Positions 26,673-35,406 of a DNA stretch of 64,000 nt are shown piece by piece. The position numbers and the translations under genes were made by a program. The stretch is taken from assembly GCF_003461955.1 (NCBI RefSeq), contig NZ_QTYB01000001.1:116332-180331 (forward strand), given 5' to 3'. This stretch comes from Ruminococcus sp. AM36-2AA (GTDB taxonomy: Bacteria; Bacillota; Clostridia; Lachnospirales; Lachnospiraceae). Below the pieces are notes generated by a model. The model saw only the letters and a list, made by a program, of their open reading frames with translations. It had not been told where the DNA came from and ran no database searches. The first letter of the stretch is position 1. Each line of letters opens with the position of its first letter.

Positions 26673-27905
26673 ATGAATCATTTACTGGAAAAAATCAAAC
26701 AGAAAAATGCATCCGCATTTACCCACAGCGGAAAATTTCATGCAGACGATGTTTTTTCTGCCGCACTGCTTTTATATCTGAATCCTGAGATCACCATCGC
26801 ACGTGGAAACATTGTTCCGGAAAATTATGAAGGTCTTGTTTTTGATATTGGAAGAGGGCAGTATGACCACCACCAGAAAGACAGCCGTATCCGTGACAAC
26901 GGCGTTCCCTATGCGGCATTTGGTCTTCTCTGGGAAAAACTCGGGCCGGAAATCCTCGGTGAGGAGCTGGCACAGAAATTCGATGAATCCTTTGTCCAGC
27001 CATTGGATATCAATGACAATACCGGTGAAAAAAACGAACTTGCCACGCTCATCGGCAATTTTAATCCTGGATGGGATTCCAAAGGCAGCAATGACGAGGC
27101 ATTTTTCCAGGCAGTCAGTGTCGCCGGCATGATCCTGGAAAATAAATTTGAGCGTTACCTTGGAAATGAGCGTGCGGACAGACGGGTGGAAGAAGTTCTT
27201 GCAGAACACACCGAAGCCCTGGCTTCCGGTGAAACTCCGGCAGAAAATACCAATATCCTGGTACTTCCGGAATTTATTCCCTGCCAGAAGCGCCTTTCCG
27301 AAACCAATATCGCTTTTGTGATCTTTCCATCCAACCGGGGCGGCTATTGTATCCAGCCACAGAAAAAAGAATATTCCATGAATTATAAATGCAGCTTTCC
27401 TTCTTCCTGGCTGGGCCTGGAAGGAGAGGAGCTGGCTTCGGTAACCGGCCTTGAAAGTGCGATCTTCTGCCATAAAGGCGGTTTTCTCATGACCTGTGGA
27501 ACTCTTGAGGATTCCATTCTTGCCTGCCGGAGCAGTCTTGCTGCTTTTCATGAGGAAGCTGTGATCGTAAGCCTTGGTGGAAATGATACGACTGACATGC
27601 TGCTTCAGAATCTTCCGGAGCTTCCTTCTGCCAGGATCGTGCATCTGCCGGTTCCTCAGCTTCCGGAACTGACTCTGAACGGGATCTACGGAGAACTATC
27701 CATGGAAAAAGCAGAATGGAAAAGCCATATAAAAGACCAGCTGAAAGAAATCCTCCGATACAGGCCGGAGGCAGTTTTCGCAGACAATGCCATGTTTTCT
27801 CTGTACCCGATCGTCCATGCACTGCGAAAAAAACATATTCCTGTCCTTACAGTAATAGAAAAAGACGGCCAGAAGCTTCTGGTGCGAATCCCATCTGGTT
27901 CATAA
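26673..27905 (+). CDS. MYG1-family protein with C-terminal extension
   Basis: The N-terminal 290 residues match the MYG1/UPF0160 family: THSGKFHADDVFSAALLLYL at residues 16-35, FDIGRGQYDHHQKD, and a DHH-phosphoesterase-like His/Asp set. Eukaryotic MYG1 is reported to be an exonuclease, but bacterial members are little studied. The final 100 residues (from about 310, VSLGGNDTTDMLL onward) go beyond the usual family length of about 290-330. They look like a second small alpha/beta domain ending in RYRPEAVFADNAMFSLYPIV. It is a monocistronic gene with its own promoter and AGGAGCG-like ribosome site. The length is 410 residues. Confidence 0.8.
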   Translation: MNHLLEKIKQKNASAFTHSGKFHADDVFSAALLLYLNPEITIARGNIVPENYEGLVFDIGRGQYDHHQKDSRIRDNGVPYAAFGLLWEKLGPEILGEELAQKFDESFVQPLDINDNTGEKNELATLIGNFNPGWDSKGSNDEAFFQAVSVAGMILENKFERYLGNERADRRVEEVLAEHTEALASGETPAENTNILVLPEFIPCQKRLSETNIAFVIFPSNRGGYCIQPQKKEYSMNYKCSFPSSWLGLEGEELASVTGLESAIFCHKGGFLMTCGTLEDSILACRSSLAAFHEEAVIVSLGGNDTTDMLLQNLPELPSARIVHLPVPQLPELTLNGIYGELSMEKAEWKSHIKDQLKEILRYRPEAVFADNAMFSLYPIVHALRKKHIPVLTVIEKDGQKLLVRIPSGS

Positions 27906-27966
27906 AATCTGTCAAGCGAAGCAGATATATTTATACTGCATATTCATACAGAAAGAAGGCATATTT

Positions 27967-28197
27967 ATGCGCGAAGAAAAATTTAAAATGGAAAGGCAGG
28001 GACTGATCCAGGTAGGAGATAAAGTGAAAATCTCCGAATTTCTCTCTGCTACAAACTACAGCTACATTATTGAGCCTGCAGTAGCCATGTCCGGCTGCTA
28101 TAGAAACGCAGACCGTATCAAGTCCAAAGAAGGGATTATAAAAAGCATTGAGCATACACCGCGTGGCTTTATTGTTACTGCAGAATTTGACGAATAA
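27967..28197 (+). CDS. Small conserved-looking protein of unknown function
   Basis: A 76-residue protein, family not recognised. The pattern GDKVKISEFLSATNYSYIIE followed by SKEGIIKSIEHTPRGFIVTA suggests a small beta-barrel (SH3/KOW-like) fold. AAAGAAGG stands about 8 nt before the ATG. It is followed by a terminator and preceded by only 61 nt, so it may be read from the MYG1 promoter. No signal peptide or membrane segment is seen. It is judged real because of the ribosome site, the terminator and the coherent composition. Confidence 0.6.
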   Translation: MREEKFKMERQGLIQVGDKVKISEFLSATNYSYIIEPAVAMSGCYRNADRIKSKEGIIKSIEHTPRGFIVTAEFDE

Positions 28198-28254
28198 GCA
28201 TACTGCTGATCAGATATCTGCCCCCTTTCAGGGTACATGCCTGATTCGGTTATG

Positions 28255-28284
28255 ATCCGGCAGTTGACAATCTGCCGGATTTTC
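28255..28284 (+). terminator. Stem-loop terminator
   Basis: ATCCGGCAG (28255-28263) and CTGCCGGAT (28272-28280) form a perfect 9-bp stem with an 8-nt loop followed by TTTT. Confidence 0.7.
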
Positions 28285-28329
28285 TGCGAAAAAAACGTCT
28301 AATTGTTTCTGGATTATTTTGCAAAAATC

Positions 28330-28338
28330 TGGTATTAT
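28330..28338 (+). promoter_or_regulatory. Extended -10 promoter of GH13 gene
   Basis: TGG followed by TATTAT (28333-28338); no convincing -35 at 17 bp. The TGG-TAT(T/G/A) form recurs at 36975, 39350 and 26631 in this window. Confidence 0.5.
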
Positions 28339-28408
28339 AAAGAAGATATTTGTGTAATTTCTCTAATTATCAGGAAATTACAAATTTTTAGAACAGAGGT
28401 GTAATATT

Positions 28409-30085
28409 ATGAGCTGGTACAACGAAGCAACCTTCTACCATATTTATCCACTTGGACTTACAGGCGCTCCTAAAGAAAATGATTACGGAACTCCTGTACA
28501 TCGACTGAACACACTGCTGCCGTGGATCGACCACATTAAGGAAATCGGATGTACTGCCTTATATATAGGTCCGCTTTTTGAGAGTGTAGGACATGGCTAT
28601 GAGACAACCGACTATAAAAAACTGGACTCCCGTCTGGGAACCAACGAAGACCTTACAAATTTTGTAAAAGCCTGCCATGATAAAGGGATCCGTGTGATCT
28701 TTGACGGTGTATTCAACCACACAGGCCGTGATTTCTTTGCTTTCAAGGATATCCAGAAAAACCGGGAGAATTCTCCTTACGTAAACTGGTACTGTAATGT
28801 AAATTTCGGCGGTAACACAGAATACAACGACGGATTCTCCTATGAGAACTGGGGCGGTTACAACCTTCTGGTGAAATTAAACCAGCGTAACCCGGAAGTT
28901 CAGAACTATATCTGTGATGTGATCCGTTTCTGGGTTTCCGAGTTTGATATTGACGGAATCCGTCTGGACGCCGCTGATGTCCTGGATTTTGATTTTATGC
29001 GTGTTCTCCGTCATACAGCAGATGAAGTCAAAAAGGATTTCTGGTTGATGGGTGAAGTCATCCACGGAGATTACAGCCGCTGGGTAAACGGACAGACCCT
29101 TCACAGCGTAACCAACTACGCCCTTCATAAAGCTCTTTACAGCGGACACAATGATCACAACTATTTTGAGATTGCCCACACAGTAAAATATCTTCAGAAT
29201 ATGGGAGATCTGGATCTTTATAATTTTGTGGACAACCATGATGTGGAGAGGATCCATACCAAACTTCAGAATAAGGCACATTTTGCACCGGTACATGTGC
29301 TTCTTTATACTTTGCCTGGTGTTCCAAGTATTTATTATGGATCTGAATTCGGAATTGATGGAAAAAAAGAGAAATTTTCCGATGCAAGTTTAAGACCGGC
29401 ACTTGATCTGAAGGATTATGCAGATGCCGTTACCAAAAATCCATGCACAGCTCTGATCGCTGCTTTAGGTAAAGTCCGTCAGGGTACGCCTGCTTTAAGT
29501 TACGGAAGCTATTCGGAGCTTGCTCTTACCAACCGGCAGTTTGCTTTTGCCAGGGATCTGGATGGGGTACGCGTGATCGTTACCGTTAATAATGATGACA
29601 GTGAGGCGGAGATGAATCTTCCAACCGGAAGCGCAGATGAATATGTTGGCGCTCTTACAGGTAAAAAAGTACGGGTAGAGTACGGAAGGATCCGTGTCAG
29701 TATTGCTGCAAACAGTGGTGAGATCTGGCTTCCAGCTGGAGATATGCCGGAATATAAACCGGTTCAGGTTGAAGTTCCAGAAACTGCCGCAGCAAAAGAG
29801 AACGAAAGCAATGCGCCTGAGACAGAAGAGAATCAGGCGGCTGAAGCAGGCTCTGTAGCAGAAGCTCCATCCACTCCTGAAGCGGAAGCTTCCAGCTCAC
29901 AGGAAACAGCAGCGGAGGTATCGAATCCGGATAAAACACCGGAAGAAATGACCGTAGGCGAACTCCAGGCTGCTATCCTTGCAAAAATGGCAGGAAACGG
30001 ACCGGTCACAGACCAGATGAAAAAAACCGTATACGACAACATCTGGCATGATTCCCTTGTAAACTGGCTGAAGAGCTTCCGCTAA
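28409..30085 (+). CDS. Cytoplasmic GH13 alpha-amylase-family glycosidase
   Basis: Glycoside hydrolase family 13 enzyme acting on alpha-glucans or malto-oligosaccharides; exact specificity is not determinable. It begins FYHIYPLGLTGAP. The catalytic triad is Asp187 (GIRLDAADV), Glu216 (LMGEVIHG) and Asp278 (FVDNHDVERI). A beta-rich C domain ends near residue 455. Then comes an unusual Ala/Glu/Ser-rich linker (about 455-515) and a 40-residue C-terminal helical segment (TPEEMTVGELQAAILAKMAG onward). No signal peptide, so intracellular. AGAGGTG precedes the ATG. Confidence 0.88.
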   Translation: MSWYNEATFYHIYPLGLTGAPKENDYGTPVHRLNTLLPWIDHIKEIGCTALYIGPLFESVGHGYETTDYKKLDSRLGTNEDLTNFVKACHDKGIRVIFDGVFNHTGRDFFAFKDIQKNRENSPYVNWYCNVNFGGNTEYNDGFSYENWGGYNLLVKLNQRNPEVQNYICDVIRFWVSEFDIDGIRLDAADVLDFDFMRVLRHTADEVKKDFWLMGEVIHGDYSRWVNGQTLHSVTNYALHKALYSGHNDHNYFEIAHTVKYLQNMGDLDLYNFVDNHDVERIHTKLQNKAHFAPVHVLLYTLPGVPSIYYGSEFGIDGKKEKFSDASLRPALDLKDYADAVTKNPCTALIAALGKVRQGTPALSYGSYSELALTNRQFAFARDLDGVRVIVTVNNDDSEAEMNLPTGSADEYVGALTGKKVRVEYGRIRVSIAANSGEIWLPAGDMPEYKPVQVEVPETAAAKENESNAPETEENQAAEAGSVAEAPSTPEAEASSSQETAAEVSNPDKTPEEMTVGELQAAILAKMAGNGPVTDQMKKTVYDNIWHDSLVNWLKSFR

Positions 30086-30177
30086 AATTCAGAACATGAT
30101 TTATAAATATTTTGTAATTTTGCGCAGATCACAGAATTTTCTGCTAATTTTATTCTTATTTTTTATAAATCTGTATA

Positions 30178-30205
30178 TTGATTTTTTGCAAAAATATAGT
30201 AAAAT
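30178..30205 (+). promoter_or_regulatory. Promoter-like element before gene remnant
   Basis: TTGATT (30178-30183), 16-bp spacer, TAAAAT (30200-30205). It precedes an imperfect hairpin (AAAGGCG near 30236 with CGCCTTT near 30261) and a non-coding remnant. This 475-bp gap has no intact gene. Confidence 0.45.
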
Positions 30206-30276
30206 AAACTCAATTTAATGATGATATACAAATCAAAGGCGATCTGGTTTCATACCGGACCGCCTTTGTCTGTATA

Positions 30277-30480
30277 TCCGATGATATTACTTCTTATGCG
30301 GATCTTTTTGATCCCAAATACAAAAACAGTGAGGTTCTTCTGGATGATTTTCGCGTAATTATCGGCCTCACTGCCAAGAGCCTTGGATACAACAAGGTCA
30401 TCTGGCTGAAAGATTGGATCGATCCTGATGAGACAAATATCCACTGCATCACACAGCAGCAGCTAACATGTATACTTTGA
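30277..30480 (+). pseudogene. Gene fragment, possibly agmatine deiminase-like
   Basis: An open frame without a usable start reads SDDITSYADLFDPKYKNSEV and then SLGYNKVIWLKDWIDPDETN, stopping at 30478-30480. KVIWL followed by a DETN and a His resembles the agmatine deiminase catalytic block (KVIWLP, DETN, HVDN), but only about 65 residues remain and the identification is tentative. I infer a leftover of a deleted gene between the GH13 gene and citrate synthase. Confidence 0.4.
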
Positions 30481-30511
30481 AGCAGGAGTTGCACTTCATA
30501 CAGGTAAACAA

Positions 30512-30544
30512 AAAATGGCGGAAGCCTTAAACTTCCGCCATTTT
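30512..30544. terminator. Bidirectional terminator
   Basis: AATGGCGGAAG (30514-30524) and CTTCCGCCATT (30532-30542) form an 11-bp stem flanked by A and T runs; it ends the convergent citrate synthase transcript. Confidence 0.85.
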
Positions 30545-30560
30545 CGTTTATCCATATTGA

Positions 30561-31943
30561 TTATCGTTCATCAAACGGCACAAAATCTGTATGATGTCCC
30601 ACATATTTGTAAGCAGGACGGATGATCTTGTTTGCACTGATCAGTTCTTCCAGACGGTGTGCACTCCAGCCAGGCATACGCGCAATGGCAAAGATCGGAG
30701 TGAAGAGTTCTTCCGGGATACCAAGCATGGTATATACAAATCCACTGTAGAAGTCTACATTTGCACAGACATTCTTGAACAGCTTCCTGTGCTCCATGAT
30801 CAGCTTGCCTGCAATACCTTCAACCTTATCGTAAAGTTTGAATTCGTCTGTCATGCCTTTCTCCTCTGCAAGAGCCTGTGCAAAACGCTTCAGGATCACT
30901 TCTCGCGGATCAGAAAGGGTATAGACTGCATGTCCCATACCATAGATCAGCCCTGCATGGTCAAAGGCTTCTTTATTCAGCACTTTCTGCAGATATTCCG
31001 TGATCTCTTCGTCACTTTCCCAGTCTTTTACATTTGCCTTCAGATCTGTGAACATATTCTGGACCTTCAGGTTGGCACCACCATGACGCGGACCCTTCAG
31101 TGATCCAATAGAAGCGGCTGTGGAAGAGTAGCTGTCTGTTCCGGAAGAAGTTACTACATGTGTGGTAAATGTAGAGTTGTTACCACCGCCATGCTCTGCA
31201 TGAAGCACAAGTGCGATATCAAGAACCTTGGCCTCAAGCTCTGTATACTTGCCGTCCGGACGAAGCATCAGCAGGATATTCTCTGCAAGGGAAAGTCCCT
31301 TCTGCGGATTACGAATAAAGAGTGTTTCATCTTTTCGGAAATGGCGGTATGCGTGATAGGAGTAAACCGCGATCTCAGGAAGCTTGGCAATCAGCTCCAG
31401 AGACTGGCGGAGCACATTCTCTACGGAAATATTCTCCGGATTATCATCATATGTATAAAGAGCAAGTACGCAGCGCTCCATGGCATTCATAATGTTGGCA
31501 TTGGTTCCCTTCATGACAACATCACGTACAAAACGTCCTCCCAGATCTTCCATATCAGAGAGAAGTTCCAGGAACCTGGACAGCTCATCTTTACTTGGAA
31601 GTTTACCGAAGATCAGAAGATAGATCGTTTCCTCAAAGCCAAAACGTCTGTCCTTCAGACCGTTTACGATATCCTGTACATTGATTCCCTGATAATACAG
31701 TTCACCGTCTGCCGGAATACGTCTGCCATTGACCAGCTTATATCCGGTAACATCAGAAATTTCAGTAAGACCGGTAAGTACACCTTTACCTGCAGAATCA
31801 CGAAGGCCTCTTTTTACATCATATTCCACATAGAGATTGGGATCAATGTGGTGATGCTTCAGCAGCTCCTGCTCAAAGAATTTCATTCTGCCTTTCAGCT
31901 GTTCGGAGTCCTCCAGACTCATCATTTCATGCTTTTTTTCCAT
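30561..31943 (-). CDS. gltA: Citrate synthase
   Basis: Condenses acetyl-CoA and oxaloacetate to citrate. LHAEHGGGNNSTFTTHVV and GPRHGGANLKV carry the two active-site histidines, and YGMGHAVYTLSDPRE is the substrate-binding block. The ATG at 31943 is preferred because GAGGAAAAG lies just upstream; an earlier in-frame ATG at 31982 lacks one. The length of 460 residues matches the longer form seen in Clostridia. It is a single gene ended by a strong terminator. Enzymes of the rest of the cycle are not in the window, so it probably feeds glutamate synthesis. Confidence 0.93.
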   Translation of the reverse strand: MEKKHEMMSLEDSEQLKGRMKFFEQELLKHHHIDPNLYVEYDVKRGLRDSAGKGVLTGLTEISDVTGYKLVNGRRIPADGELYYQGINVQDIVNGLKDRRFGFEETIYLLIFGKLPSKDELSRFLELLSDMEDLGGRFVRDVVMKGTNANIMNAMERCVLALYTYDDNPENISVENVLRQSLELIAKLPEIAVYSYHAYRHFRKDETLFIRNPQKGLSLAENILLMLRPDGKYTELEAKVLDIALVLHAEHGGGNNSTFTTHVVTSSGTDSYSSTAASIGSLKGPRHGGANLKVQNMFTDLKANVKDWESDEEITEYLQKVLNKEAFDHAGLIYGMGHAVYTLSDPREVILKRFAQALAEEKGMTDEFKLYDKVEGIAGKLIMEHRKLFKNVCANVDFYSGFVYTMLGIPEELFTPIFAIARMPGWSAHRLEELISANKIIRPAYKYVGHHTDFVPFDER

Positions 31944-31977
31944 AATCTTTTCCTCGTTTCCCCATTGTATATTAAAA

Positions 31978-32022
31978 AACACTGATACAGTTAAGATTGG
32001 TTACATCTTCGTAATCAGTGTT
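31978..32022. repeat. Inverted repeat in gltA upstream region
   Basis: AACACTGAT (31978-31986) pairs with ATCAGTGTT (32014-32022), with a nested AAGAT/ATCTT pair. It lies just before the gltA ribosome site and could be a leader hairpin or an operator. Confidence 0.45.
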
Positions 32023-32189
32023 CGGGTATGGCATACATTTGTGTTTACCTGATTAATAATTCTACAGTAAAAATTCCGAAAATGCAAGAGGGTATTTTAT
32101 TTTTTCGTGCATACCTCTGGTTTCTGCAACAAAGCTATGTTATGATTGTTCCGTAACTTTTTCTATAATAGAAGGGAGAATTTAAAAGA

Positions 32190-33518
32190 ATGCAAAGCAG
32201 CATCAACAACATTTATCAGCTGGAGGGAAGAGTCCCTGTCGCAAAAGCGATCCCATTTGGACTTCAGCACATCCTTGCCATGTTTGTGTCAAACCTGACA
32301 CCGATCACGCTGATCGCAGCCTCAGCCCAGCCTGCTCTTACCCAGGCACAGATCGCAATCCTGCTCCAGAATGCCATGTTTGTGGCAGGAATCGCTACGC
32401 TGATCCAGCTTTACCCCATATGGAAGATCGGTTCCAGACTTCCGGTTGTAATGGGAGTCAGTTTTACCTTTGTCACTGTTTTAAGTACGGTTGCAGCCAA
32501 TTACGGTTATCCTGCCGTGATCGGCGCAGTTATGATCGGCGGTATCATGGAAGGAACCCTTGGCCTCCTTGCAAAATACTGGCGGAAGATCATCACACCG
32601 GTAGTTGCCGCTTCTGTCGTAACCTCTATTGGATTTTCACTGTTTACCGTAGGTGCCAGATCTTTTGGCGGCGGGTACAATGAAGATTTCGGCTCTGCGC
32701 AGAACCTGCTTCTTGGTACTATCACACTTGCTGTGTGTCTTCTCTGGAATGTACTCAGCAAAGGATATCTGAAACAGTTATCTGTGCTTGCCGGCCTGGT
32801 AGTCGGATACATCATTGCCATTTTTATGGGAAAAGTCGACCTTGGTTCCATCTTATCCGGAGGCCTTATTTCCCTTCCTCATCTGCTTCCTGTAAAACCG
32901 GAATTTCATGCAGGAGCCATTGTTTCCACCTGCATTATCTTCCTGGTATCTGCGGCGGAGACCATCGGCGATACTTCCGCACTTGTTTCTTCCGGACTGG
33001 ACCGTGAGATCACTGGAAAAGAAATTTCCGGTTCTCTTGCCTGTGATGGTTATGCTTCCACGATCTCTTCCCTGTTCGGATGTCCTCCGGTAACATCCTT
33101 CTCACAGAATGTAGGACTGGTTGCTATGACGAAAGTCGTAAATCGTTTTACCATTATGACAGGAGCTGTATGTATGATCCTGGCCGGACTGCTGCCACCC
33201 ATCGGAAACTTTTTCGCTTCACTTCCGGATTCTGTTGTGGGCGGATGTACCATTATGATGTTCGGTTCCATTCTAACATCTGGTGTACAGATGATCGCTT
33301 CCTGCGGTTTTTCCCAGCGGAACATTACCATTGTTTCTCTTTCCCTGGCCGTGGGAATTGGATTTACCACAGCAAGTGAAAGCGGGATCTGGGATATTTT
33401 CCCATCTATCATACAGTCTGTTTTTGCGGAAAATGTAGTTGCTGTTGTGTTTATCATATCTATTGTTTTAAGCTGTATCCTTCCTGAAAACATGGATATT
33501 GAAAAGATCAAAGAATAG
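32190..33518 (+). CDS. NCS2-family purine/xanthine permease
   Basis: Polytopic membrane transporter of the nucleobase:cation symporter-2 family. About 12-14 hydrophobic helices are visible. The family motifs FGLQHILAMFVSNLTPI near the start and VSAAETIGDTSALVSSGLDR in the middle are clear, along with FGCPPVTSFSQNVGLVAMTK. This set favours xanthine or urate over uracil, but the substrate is not proven. A TATAAT at 32164-32169 stands upstream, with no purine riboswitch fold seen. The response regulator begins 10 nt after its stop, so the three genes may form one unit. The length is 442 residues. Confidence 0.87.
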   Translation: MQSSINNIYQLEGRVPVAKAIPFGLQHILAMFVSNLTPITLIAASAQPALTQAQIAILLQNAMFVAGIATLIQLYPIWKIGSRLPVVMGVSFTFVTVLSTVAANYGYPAVIGAVMIGGIMEGTLGLLAKYWRKIITPVVAASVVTSIGFSLFTVGARSFGGGYNEDFGSAQNLLLGTITLAVCLLWNVLSKGYLKQLSVLAGLVVGYIIAIFMGKVDLGSILSGGLISLPHLLPVKPEFHAGAIVSTCIIFLVSAAETIGDTSALVSSGLDREITGKEISGSLACDGYASTISSLFGCPPVTSFSQNVGLVAMTKVVNRFTIMTGAVCMILAGLLPPIGNFFASLPDSVVGGCTIMMFGSILTSGVQMIASCGFSQRNITIVSLSLAVGIGFTTASESGIWDIFPSIIQSVFAENVVAVVFIISIVLSCILPENMDIEKIKE

Positions 33519-33528
33519 GGATGTAAAA

Positions 33529-34200
33529 ATGTTTAAAATTCTCATTGCGGAAGATGACCGGGAACTTCGCCAGCTTTTCCAGCATGTCCTGCTGAAAAAC
33601 GGTTATACGGTAAAAGGGGTTTCCGACGGACAGGAAGCACTGAATGCCCTGGAAAAAGACTATTATGATCTGATCATCTCGGATATTATGATGCCAAACA
33701 TGGACGGCTATGAACTGGTCCGTTCGCTCAGAGATGCCGGAGATTCCATTCCTGTACTTATGGTTACCGCCAAAGATGCTTTTGATGATATGCGTATGGG
33801 ATTTCTGTCCGGTACGGATGATTATATGATAAAACCAGTTAATATCAATGAACTGGTTTTGCGGGTGGGTGCCCTTCTTCGTAGAGCACAGATGATCAAT
33901 GAGCGGAAACAGCGGATCGGGGATACCATCCTGGAGTGCGATTCCCTGACGGTATCCACCTCCTCGGAAAATATGGTTCTTCCTCAGAAGGAGTTCATGC
34001 TTTTGTATAAAATGGTATCCTTTCCGGGAAAGATTTTTACCAGGCAACAGCTTATGGATGATATCTGGGGATATGATTCCGCAAGTGATGCCCATACTGT
34101 GGATGTCCACATCGGAAGGCTTCGGGAACGTTTCCGCGATAATCCGGATTTTAAGATCGTGACGATCCGTGGAGTTGGATATAAGGTGGTAAAAGCATGA
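33529..34200 (+). CDS. OmpR-family response regulator
   Basis: Two-component response regulator. The receiver domain (residues 1-115) has the acidic pair EDD at 8-10, the phospho-acceptor Asp in DLIISDIMMPNMDGYE and the conserved Lys in YMIKPVN. The C-terminal winged helix ends VDVHIGRLRERF and IRGVGYKV. The ATG at 33529 fits the family start and has AGGGATG upstream. It overlaps the sensor kinase by 4 nt. Its target is unknown; the upstream purine permease is a candidate by proximity only. The length is 223 residues. Confidence 0.9.
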   Translation: MFKILIAEDDRELRQLFQHVLLKNGYTVKGVSDGQEALNALEKDYYDLIISDIMMPNMDGYELVRSLRDAGDSIPVLMVTAKDAFDDMRMGFLSGTDDYMIKPVNINELVLRVGALLRRAQMINERKQRIGDTILECDSLTVSTSSENMVLPQKEFMLLYKMVSFPGKIFTRQQLMDDIWGYDSASDAHTVDVHIGRLRERFRDNPDFKIVTIRGVGYKVVKA

Positions 34201-35207
34201 AAAAGAAACCTTTCGAAAATTTAAGCATCCGCATACGTTTTATACTTATGATCATGCTGGAGCTTATCTGTGTATCTCTGATATCCTGGATTGTTATGGA
34301 TGTACTGCATATTTCAGATGTTCCGTACATTGTATGGATCATCCTGGCCAGTGTGATCGCAGGGGGCGTTCTCAACAATTTCCTCAGTATCCGGTATTTT
34401 GGCCCTGTATTAAAGCTGGAAAAAGCCATGCAGCAGGTAGCAGAGGGAGATTTCTCCGTCCGACTAAAAACCGGAAAACATCTGAAGGAAATCCAGGACA
34501 TTTATTCCAATTTTAATCTGATGGTCCAGGAACTGGAAGCAACGGAAATTCTGCAGACAGATTTCGTTTCCAATGTTTCCCACGAATTTAAAACACCCAT
34601 CAGTGCCATTGAGGGATATGCAACTCTTTTGCAGGATAGTGACATGCCTATATCAGAAGAGCAGGAACAGTACATAGACAAAATCCTTTTTAATACCGGA
34701 AGGCTTTCACACCTGGCTGGAAATATCCTGCTATTGTCCAAAATTGAGCATCAGGCGATCCAGACCCGCCAGAACTGGTACCGCCTGGATGAGCAGATCC
34801 GGCAGTCCATTGTTATGCTGGAACCGAAATGGTCCGAAAAAGAGCTCGAATTTGATGTGGACATGGTAGATGTGGAGTATCTGGGAAATGAGAATCTCAT
34901 CTGCCATGTATGGGACAATCTGCTTTCCAATGCCATCAAATTCAGTCCCTGTGGTGGTACGATCTATATCCGGATGATGCCGGAAGGGGAAAAGATCCGT
35001 TTTTCCATAGAAAACGAAGGGCCCCAGATCCGTGAAGACTCCATGAAACATATTTTTGACAAATTTTACCAATGCGACAGTTCCCATAAACAGGAGGGGA
35101 ACGGTCTTGGACTTGCCCTTGTAAAACAGATCCTGAATCTGTGCAAGGGAACGATCTCTGTAGAAAATATTCCCGGAAGTGGCTGCCGTTTTACTGTTAT
35201 ACTGTAA
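34197..35207 (+). CDS. Sensor histidine kinase
   Basis: Membrane sensor kinase paired with the upstream regulator. Two transmembrane helices (about residues 17-37 and 43-62) enclose almost no extracellular loop, so it probably senses a membrane or intracellular signal. A HAMP linker follows (about 65-115). The phospho-accepting His is in SNVSHEFKTPISAIEGY, and the ATPase domain shows the N box (WDNLLSNAIKFSP), IENEGPQI and GNGLGLALVKQIL. The length is 336 residues. Confidence 0.9.
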   Translation: MKKKPFENLSIRIRFILMIMLELICVSLISWIVMDVLHISDVPYIVWIILASVIAGGVLNNFLSIRYFGPVLKLEKAMQQVAEGDFSVRLKTGKHLKEIQDIYSNFNLMVQELEATEILQTDFVSNVSHEFKTPISAIEGYATLLQDSDMPISEEQEQYIDKILFNTGRLSHLAGNILLLSKIEHQAIQTRQNWYRLDEQIRQSIVMLEPKWSEKELEFDVDMVDVEYLGNENLICHVWDNLLSNAIKFSPCGGTIYIRMMPEGEKIRFSIENEGPQIREDSMKHIFDKFYQCDSSHKQEGNGLGLALVKQILNLCKGTISVENIPGSGCRFTVIL

Positions 35208-35236
35208 AATAAATACTTTATTATATCTTGAAAATG

Positions 35237-35290
35237 AAAACAACGGACATCTTATTTTTACTACAATGAGGTGTTTCCGTTGTTTTTTAT
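35237..35290 (+). terminator. Terminator after two-component system
   Basis: AAAACAACGGA (35237-35247) and TCCGTTGTTTT (35276-35286) pair perfectly, followed by TT. Confidence 0.8.
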
Positions 35291-35314
35291 TTTGCACAAA
35301 TTTTTTTATAAACT

Positions 35315-35328
35315 TCAACAATTGTTGA
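35315..35328. promoter_or_regulatory. 14-bp perfect palindrome, possible operator
   Basis: TCAACAATTGTTGA is fully self-complementary. It stands about 80 nt before a GNAT gene, in front of a weak promoter (TTGGTT, 18 bp, TATAAG). The cognate regulator is not apparent. Confidence 0.4.
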
Positions 35329-35406
35329 GAAACAGTTGATATTTGGTTGCAGATCATCTTTTAAAGTATAAGATAGTTATTTATAAAAAAACAGGAGATG
35401 TGAAAT

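Noticed and set aside
31158..31985. Plus-strand open frame of 275 codons opposite citrate synthase
   Set aside because: No ribosome site, no recognisable domain; the minus strand carries complete citrate synthase motifs.
31983..32189. Purine-type riboswitch before the permease
   Set aside because: The conserved core of purine riboswitches could not be found in either strand of the leader.
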